A stretch of DNA of 64,000 nucleotides from assembly GCF_037392515.1 (NCBI RefSeq), contig NC_090291.1, forward strand, positions 15,329,501 to 15,393,500, in the 5' to 3' direction. Made by a program: the position numbers and the translations under genes. Shown in pieces: positions 56,300 to 64,000 of the stretch. Position 1 is the first letter of the stretch, and the number at the start of each line of letters is the position of its first letter. The notes under the pieces were generated by a model. That model saw nothing but the letters and a program-made list of their open reading frames with translations. It was not told where the DNA came from and ran no database searches. The DNA is from Haliotis asinina. Its lineage: Eukaryota; Mollusca; Gastropoda; Lepetellida; Haliotidae.

Positions 56300-59200
56300 T
56301 CATGAAGGCAGAGTCATCGTCATCATGATGTAACAACGGATAGTTCGGTAGGACTATCCTGGTGGTAAAAGCGTTTGGGTATGATATTGTTAAAAGGACC
56401 GTAATACATAATTCACTCTCGAGTACACCACCTTAATACAACGGAGTCCAAAGAGTGTACTTTGCACCTTGGATGCTTTCAAACATCACGGAATTAATTC
56501 ATTGAGCAAGCACCTCCACATGCAATATATTAAATGTACAGAAAGGTTTTTTGAAGGTAGCACGATTGGGTTTTTTCCTAAGAGATTGCACGCTATCTGC
56601 TTGTGTTCACTTCGTCCGTATACTATGAACTTTAGTGAGGTGAGATTACAAAAGTGTCTCTGCACGACCCTGTCATATGACCAGCTAGTTATATGATAAC
56701 AAGATTCGTGTTACTGATTATTAAGCGTTGTCCATTAAAAACAACACATGAATGTTATTTGGTGCTGTTGAGCAGTTCTTTTAGTATACACCAAGGTAAT
56801 TACAGCTGACGTTAGCCGACTTTCAAGTGGGTATCATACAGTCAGATATTTCGTTTTTTACAGTTTCCACATTTGATAATATAAATATCTACTTCAACAC
56901 ACTAAAAGTACCTTTTGTAACATGGTGATATACTTCACATTTGCCTGATGCATTCATTATCAACATGTGACGAGAGAGACATATCAACGGCTGTTCGTCG
57001 ATATCTTTAATCAGGAAGTTTGTCCGCTCCTATCGACAAGGTGACATACTGACGTCATATCACTTCACACCGAAGCAGACCTTGTCAAAGTCAACATAAT
57101 TATTTAATATAACAGAGCGTTAAGTACATTTATCTTCCACTCTATGTTTACAGAATACATACGTTTGTATGATTTTGCACCTCGATTTTACAAATGATCT
57201 GCTGACAGACATAGCTGTGTAGACATTGCTATACCATTACGGAAGCAGAACCTATCTCTACATACACCTAGCACCATATTGTATGATTGGTGCATTTGAA
57301 TATGACGCTGTCACTGAAAATGAAATGTGTGCTAGGAGAACATAGTATAAAGAACTGCGCTTCCTCATTAGCCGTGCACATGCATAAGGCAATACATACA
57401 AACAAACAGAAATTTGTATAGTGATAACGAAACTAGCTCGGAGAGGTCTACCATATTTACATGTATTGGACTACTGAAGCGTGATTGGTAATGAGACCTG
57501 ACTTTCAGCGTGTTTACCTGTACATGAACATTTCTGAAGTCACCATCTCACATTAGAACAGGATTGAACAGCGTAATACCGACCGACGACAGCCTTGCTA
57601 CAGACAACACCCACCTACTCACCTGAGGGAGCCAGCTTTGAAATAACAACCGGTGTAGACGGAACATCTGCACCAGGTTGAACATACCCAACATAGTCGT
57701 GCTCTTGATGTTCACTCCAGATACAATTTATCTTCTAACGTTTTTCAAGCTAGGATACATTCGAACTCATGCATTATTTTATTCAACACCGACTGTGAAA
57801 TCCGAGCAGTCTTGTGACATGCTCTTTTATGTTGGTTATTTTTCATGTAGTTTAGTGCGTGTAAGTGTTATCCATAAAGGCAAAACACATCGCCCCAACA
57901 CTGCTTCTCATTCATGTGAACAGCATCTATTTTGGCTTTCTAAATCTGCTGTATAAGGTCTTGTCAAAGTGATTAGAACACAAATAATCTTCATACTGTG
58001 ATGGGAGACGCACTAAGAGAAGACCTTTTGCGGTATAAGTTCCTACTTTAAACAACATTGAATATGTAGAATTAATTGATTTGTGCTGAAGTTTAAATCC
58101 GATTTGTCTTACTAGAGGGATTGTTCCTTTAGGAAACTGAGTCAATCACTTCATTACTTTTCGTATTATGTCAGCTGGGGTGGCACTGAGGATAGGGGTT
58201 TGGGTGGAGATTTACTTGTGTTTGTCCACCCGTTCCTCAGCATGTCTTGTACGACGACAGGAATATTTACAAAAGGAACTTTATACATTATTGTGGCGAG
58301 CGTTTCAACCTTGGTCTGTTTACTATACGGAAGAACATTCAGTGAAACAATTCTCTGCTCAGGACCTCTGACTGTTTTGTTGTATTTGCAGCGTAAAACT
58401 AAACACACTCACTGCCTTTTGAAATTCAGCTCTAAGGTATTTTATTTGTGGCATAGATGTAAGATGTATCTTACATGTGATATCCATTTCCATTCCTTTA
58501 CTACTTTAATGGGAGTGCCTTTAAATGGTTTATAGTTTGATAATGGACTTACTGGGCAGTGATTAAGGTCTTTGCAGTGGACAGCCCATGGGGAGTATAT
58601 TCTGACACTTCCACATCACCAAGACCCCAGGATCTGAATGAAGATTTGGAAGCAATTCATCGATACTTATCTGGACTGGACATGGTTGTTAGCTGTCCAT
58701 TTGAATAGCCTTAGCATTGCATTGACTCTGTTCCTCGGGATTGTCAAGAGTATTTTGTCCGGGCGACTTATGTCTACGCAATTCGAGGTCTATGTTTTGC
58801 TAGTAAGGAGAACCCTGACAAAAGATACAAGATTTACTCTACAATCATGTGAACAGTTATATATACTGTAATACAGATAGTTTCAGTCAATGCCTCAGTC
58901 TTCATTACTTACAGTTGTATGACTCGAAATCATTAAATATATCGTATCTGATCATAATGGATGCCTAAACGAGCAATTGTGTTGAACGCTTTTTACGCAC
59001 AGACCAATTTGACGTCATGTGTATGCTTTTGATGTGAAAAATATATCTTCAAAATTTAATTTCACAACATCATTGGAAATGAATAAAACATATTAATCCC
59101 ACCTCAAAGAAAGTTTAAAAACTAGATCTACAGAGGGTAAATATTAAAAGCAGCATCAGCATCACTTCAGCCAATTAGCGATGAGACCTCATGAACACAT

Positions 59201-59636
59201 ATGCACGAATAACAAAAACAATCTCGAAAACAACGTGTTAACATTACAATCTTAGTTACATTTGAAAACATGGGGAAAAAATAGTGTTTTCAGTTTGTTC
59301 CGTGGACCAAAATCCCAATTTCTTAAAGCGAGCAATCAAATTGAATCAAACAAATAATGAGTTATGCAAGTGCCTATTTACAGTTTCGATGCAGAGCAGT
59401 CGTTTTCAAGTAATTTATTATCATACTGGTAAGCTCCACATAGTCAATCAAGCATTTTGTGCGTCGTGTGGGCATTTCACCACACTGAAGAGCGCCGTGC
59501 TCGTCTATTTTAGCAGTAAGTCATGAGATTCTCATGGCCATATTTTGCTTAGCTTGAGTTACAGAGTAACCAGAGTGTTACACCGTGTACGTACGTCATA
59601 TATGTCAACCTTGTCACGCTGTAACAAAGCAAATTG
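56300..59636. other. Spacer with no confident gene
   Basis: Mostly AT-rich. It contains a SINE tail remnant (GCGTAAAACTAAACACACTC) at 58390-58410 and a segment at 57640-57790 that recurs, diverged, at 61865-61985. Minus-strand frames at 57927-58408 are protein-like but unassigned. Confidence 0.45.
57640..57790. repeat. Segment repeated at 61865-61985
   Basis: 'CACCAGGTTGAACATACCCA' and 'CGTTTTTCAAGCTAGGATAC' here match 'CACCAGGTTAAATGTGCCCA' and 'CGTTTTTTGAAGCTAGGGTA' at the second site, at similar spacing. Unknown family. Confidence 0.6.
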
Positions 59637-59917
59637 TGAGCGAGTGAATTTAGCTTTACGCCGCACTCAGCAATATTCCAGCTATATGGCAGAGGTCTGT
59701 AAATAATCGAGTCTGGACCAGACAATCCAGTGATCAACAGCATGAGCATCGATCTGCGCAATGGGGAACCGATGACAGGAGTCAACCAAGTCATTGAGCC
59801 TGACCACCCAATCCCGTTAGTCGCCTCTTACGACATGCATAGTGGCCTTTAATGGCAAGCATGGGTTGCTGAAGGCCTCTTCTACCCCGGATCTTCACGG
59901 CGCTATGCAAATTATGA
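59629..59917 (+). mobile_element. 270-bp SINE (family 1), plus strand, with target-site duplication
   Basis: Body 59640-59906; GCAAATTGTGA at 59629-59639 and GCAAATTATGA at 59907-59917 form an 11-base duplication with one mismatch. Confidence 0.9.
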
Positions 59918-60239
59918 CCAGGACAATCGCGGATTCAGATCTGCTTTAAAAACAGGAAAGATAAGATGATCTGCATTAAAATGTCAGGATGGTCAAAGCA
60001 AGATGAAGCCGCCACATAGTGGCAAGACCGACAGAAGGCAAGCCAAGGACTAGGAGAGACGAACGCTGACCAGCCATTCCAGCCCATCTCCTGTCCAAGT
60101 GTCAGCCTAACTTCGCCGCCTTTCCGTGGTAGTCTCTATCGGACTCTGAGTAAAATCACATACTTGTACGACACATAGAAACACCAATTCTTTGTACTCA
60201 AGCACAAATCGTGCTTTTTAAAATAGTGCAAGTGATGCT

Positions 60240-60570
60240 ATACTAACGTCAATACCTCATGGACCTCATCATATCTTGACTAACAACCCAAGTAGGCATG
60301 ACTGAGTGTTGGCTAAAGTTCATTTATTCCCATCTAGGTGTGCCATCATTTTTGCAGAGGATCCCGAGTGCTTATGATAGTTGGTTTAATGTATCCAATA
60401 AACACTTTCCTTCAATATTTTGTATTGTCGGATATGCATACATGGAGGCCAGAAAAAGACCACGTCATTTTGGCCAGCAGAAGGAGCTTTGTGAGGTTAC
60501 CGAACATACTAGGGTGACCAGAGGAAACTCTTTTAAGATACTGTGTACCGTGACTACATAAACTGCAGGG
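60240..60570 (-). mobile_element. Second Jockey-type LINE remnant (RNase H end), minus strand
   Basis: Minus-strand text gives NDVVFFWPP and, nearer the 3' end, LSHAYLGC after INEL. This parallels FDIVFCWLPSH and INKLHAIKP...YTYLGC of the LINE at 54.5-56.3 kb. Heavily mutated. Confidence 0.5.
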
Positions 60571-60837
60571 CAATAGAGACTGTACACACTTTTGATGCTG
60601 GCAAGACAGGAAACACGCAAGAAAGGGTTGTCTGTGCGTTTCTTCCGACAGTACATCCATTTTTTGAGCTTATTAATGAAACAATGAACTATATGTTGAC
60701 ATCATAAATGATCATATCCTTCCCGAACAGTGTGTGAAGACAGTTGGATTTTCCATCATTACTACAGCCCAATACTACGAGCTGAACAAAACAGTGGTGG
60801 TCGGACGAAAATAGCCAAGATCTGAAGCGTAATGAGA

Positions 60838-61128
60838 CCGTAGGGACTAGTGAGTGAGTGAGTTTAGTTTTATGCGGCACTCAGAAATTTTCCAGCCATG
60901 TGGCGGCGGTCTGTAAATAATCGAGTCTGCAACAGACAATCAAGTGATCAAAAAGATGAGCATCGATCTGCGCAATTGGGAACCGAAAACCTGTCAAACA
61001 AGTCACTGAGCCTGACCACCCGATCCGGTTAGTCGCCTGTTACGACAAGGATAGTCGCCTTTAATGGCAAGCATGGGTTGCTGAAGGCCTATTCTACCCC
61101 GGGACCTTCACGGGTCCCGTGGGGACTA
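60838..61128 (+). mobile_element. Full-length 270-bp SINE (family 1), plus strand, with target-site duplication
   Basis: Body 60850-61116; CCGTAGGGACTA at 60838-60849 and CCGTGGGGACTA at 61117-61128 differ by one base. Ends CCCCGGGACCTTCACGGGTC. Confidence 0.92.
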
Positions 61129-61129
61129 A

Positions 61130-62590
61130 TACAGGAGAGAATAAACCATGAAAAACTAAAAATTATTGAGGCTATGGAGAATGAAGTGGTTGAATATTGG
61201 GATACACTATTATACAATTTCGTAAAAAACCTTTGATTGGTAGTGTGCCTAATGTACAGTCATGTATAACAAAACAAGGACTTCTCACAAAGCACCGAAA
61301 AAACACTTAGACTGTAAGAGAATCACATCTCAACGTATTCATTCAAGTGAAACTTATATGGTTTATGTGCAACAACTTTCTCAAAATCTTCTGCGACTAC
61401 TATGATATTACTAGGAATGTATTTCCAACTTTCAAAAGTGTAGTAAAATTTATTTACAAACATCTGAGAGTAATTACGTTAGAATAAGTTACTAAAATAA
61501 TTTCGACATAATTCTTTTTGCCCTCTCCCTTATTGTCCTTTCTGCCATTTTCACTATGTCATAGAGTTTAAACTCCATGTCGAAGAAAGCAATTATACAG
61601 TGTTGCTGCTACCGGTTGAATAGGACAAACTGATCATTTTATATTGACCATCTGTATTCACCCACTCACAAATGAGATGCGGTGACACGCAATTTCACTG
61701 CTGGTGTGGTGAATCCTGACACAGGAAATGAAAGTTAGTCTGTCGGCCCATGGCAGGTAAGTTTTGTCATGCGTCTGTGCATGTTTCCTTCAACTCTTCA
61801 GACAATTTACAGACTTTATGTGTCTGCATCGTTTTTGAAAGGATGACTTTCTGTTTAGATGGAAATTGTACACCAGGTTAAATGTGCCCAGCATGCTCCT
61901 GAAGTATGCTGTTGTGATTTAGTTATCATCATACGTTTTTTGAAGCTAGGGTACATTCAAATGGATGTATTATTACCTTCATTTGATGGACATTCATTTG
62001 AATGACAGACAGTGAACTGGAAGTTTAATCAGGGTAACACCCACTCTCCTACCTAGAGTTCCATGCGTCCTCCCAACATGGCACAGATCACAGGCCAGAA
62101 AGATGTGACGATTTGGAATTTTCTCATAGTCTCCCTGAAGTAAGCACAACTAGTCAAGGGAGGCAACTCTAGAGCACTTCCTAAAGCCTGCTGCCAAAGT
62201 ATTAAAAGCACTGAACATTTATGATACGAAATGTAACCCATAAAAACAATCACTAAAAACTCTAAACGTTGTGACCCAATACTAATTATAACTTAATCAA
62301 TAATGCAATTTACAGAAAACACCTATTTAGAAAACACCTACGTGCATAAAGGAACCGTCAACAGTCAAGATAGTATGGTGGGTCTGAAACAGTTTGTTTG
62401 TCTGAGAGGTTTGATTGCTTGCGTGTCAGTCATGTGTAACACCTCTGGCGCTGATACAACAACACGCGTAGTTATGGAGTTTCAAGGGTTGCGTTTGTTT
62501 CCTTCTCAGCACAAGTGTAGGAGATATGAGAACACCTTACACACAGTCGAAGGCGGCGAGGTCAGGAGGGTTAGTGATATGTAGATTCGG
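61130..62590. other. Spacer with no recognised gene
   Basis: AT-rich; includes the second copy (61865-61985) of the repeat noted at 57640. The 93-codon plus-strand frame at 62303-62584 has no motif. Confidence 0.45.
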
Positions 62591-62805
62591 TTTAGAACTG
62601 GTCTTCAGTACCACATGCTGGCCGTAAGCTGCAAGTGTAAGGAGCGTTTGATCAGGCTTTTTTACTTGGTTGTCACATGCCCTCGTATCCCATGTGCGTG
62701 GATCGATGCTCATGCTGTTGATCACTTCATTGTTTGGTACAGACTCATTCATTACAGACTGCCACCATAGAAACGGAATATGGCTAAGTGTGGCATTACA
62801 CATCA
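62590..62805 (-). mobile_element. 270-bp SINE (family 1), minus strand, strongly diverged
   Basis: GATCGATGCTCATGCTGTTG, CACTTCATTGTTTGGTACAG and ATTACAGACTGCCACCATAG are recognisable in order. Confidence 0.7.
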
Positions 62806-63560
62806 TACAAAACAGTAGTTATTGATCTGTTAAATCTGTATTGGCAAAAGAGGTCCTACTCTGCTGGTCACTTGTGCATTGTGGCTGTGTTATAGCGTGC
62901 TTATGATCGCAGTGTTGGATTCCAAGATTCTCTTTGAAAATATTTCGAGTTTTAACAGCGGGGATATTCTCTGTATCTGACGGTGGACGTGAAAACAATG
63001 AAGGGGTATTATGTGCTCGACCGCATGTGAAACACTTCCATCTATTAGACATACTGTCTATGTTTCTAATATATAATACTATAGCGCAACATTCCATTTT
63101 TTTCACAGTGTAAATATGTCATCATAAACAACATGAAAGGAAGTTTAACCCGCAAAGTAGTGGATACAGTGAGACCTCCCAACGATTAATGAGAGGCAAA
63201 CATAAACGCAAAAAGTACGAGAAATTGTTTCTTCTCAGGAATAAACATACGAAATTGGCTTATTTTGAGAATTGACAACAGTGGTCGCATGATGTTAAAT
63301 AGAGCCGACCTTTTCAATATTCTGGCATAAAACATCCTCAGGAAATCCCCAAAGTATCATTAACAATCATATCTCAATGTCAATATCTGGTGTAACCTCG
63401 CCAACTGCAATAATAACATCCTTGGTTTGTTTACAGTTGTTGTATTCTTGAAGATCACCTTGATCGCCTAGGAGGTTCCAGCACTGGAAGGATGAGAGTA
63501 CACATGAATAGAGCGACAAGAGGGCACTTCAAGGCCTTTTCCACGTGACTCATGTCTTAT
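62806..63560. other. Spacer with no recognised gene
   Basis: A 95-codon minus-strand frame (62819-63106) has CFTCGRAH and a later HCDHKH but no family I can name. Nothing else is seen. Confidence 0.45.
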
Positions 63561-63564
63561 TTAC

Positions 63565-63706
63565 TTGGAGGAGGTTGCGTAGCATTGGGGTTAAAGCGTT
63601 CACCCGTCACACTGAAGACGTGTACAGGGGTGCAATCATCAAAACCCATCCGTATATTGCTAGAAGATTAACAGATGCGGCGTAAAATCCAACTCACTCA
63701 CTCATG
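63565..63706 (+). mobile_element. tRNA-derived SINE (family 2), plus strand
   Basis: GGAGGAGGTTGCGTAGCATT and GGGGTTAAAGCGTTCACCCG (A-box side), a damaged B-box, then GATGCGGCGTAAAATCCAAC and (CTCA)n. Confidence 0.78.
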
Positions 63707-63784
63707 CGGATTGGACACCTGGCTGTAGACAACGAAATTATGTCAACATCTAAGCAAATGCCGGATTCAAGAAAACATGCCTTA

Positions 63785-64000
63785 ACCCGTGAAGAAGGTA
63801 AGAATTGCTCTTCAGTAAGCCCATGCTTGTCGTAAGAACCGACTAACGAGATCGGGTGGTCAGACTCGAGGACCCGGTTAGCACACACCATCATATCCAA
63901 TTGCAAAGGCCAATGATCATGCTGTTTATCACTGGATTGTCTGGTCCAGACTTGATTATTTACAGACCACTGCCTTACAGCTGGAGTGAGTGAGTGAGTG
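63785..64000 (-). mobile_element. 270-bp SINE (family 1), minus strand, reaching the window edge
   Basis: AACCCGTGAAGAAGGTAAGA opens it; GGATTGTCTGGTCCAGACTT is near the end. After GCTGGA it runs directly into GTGAGTGAGTG, the start sequence of a plus-strand copy, so a second SINE may begin at the window end. Confidence 0.85.

Noticed and set aside
57927-58408. Minus-strand frames considered as another reverse transcriptase piece
   Set aside because: No catalytic or LINE motif could be identified.

Overview
The window looks like nuclear DNA of a marine gastropod, most likely an abalone (Haliotis) or close relative. That is inferred from intron-rich genes with modest GC, from the many copies of short interspersed elements that I associate with abalone sequence (tails such as GCGTAAAACTAAACTCACTC), and from expanded RING/B-box/NHL genes. 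No database search was run.

Left half (about 3.5-25.0 kb, plus strand): one 12-exon gene reads through cleanly, with every intron in phase 1 and a total of 2787 coding bases (928 residues). Order: signal peptide, sushi, sushi, a degenerate fucolectin-like galactose-binding fold split over two exons, sushi, a second split fucolectin-like fold, two kringles, a four-cysteine module, a long Ser/Thr-rich stalk, a Cys-x-Cys-x-Cys motif, one membrane helix and a very short tail. I infer a cell-surface adhesion or recognition protein. Its introns hold SINEs, Tc1/mariner and LINE debris, MITE-like hairpins and many micro- and minisatellites. A possible extra 141-base cassette exon lies before the stalk exon.

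Middle (25-30.8 kb): a gene-free spacer with CREB-type TGACGTCA octamers, paired SINEs, a 20-base tandem array, a MITE-like hairpin and a perfect 104-bp palindrome.

Right half (30.9-52.4 kb): three paralogous TRIM-NHL genes, each with one RING exon and one long exon for two B-boxes, coiled coil and an NHL-like propeller. Copies A and B are in tandem on the plus strand; copy C faces them on the minus strand. A is open throughout but has lost two B-box 2 zinc ligands. B has an intact long exon, but its best-looking splice donor is in the wrong phase. C carries an in-frame TGA in B-box 2 and is probably a recent pseudogene, or encodes a short RING/B-box protein. The group suggests local duplication followed by decay of individual copies, as expected in expanded E3-ligase families thought to serve immunity.

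Far right (52.4-64 kb): no confident host gene. It contains a decayed Jockey-type LINE (RT and RNase H pieces), a second LINE remnant and several SINEs, two with target-site duplications.
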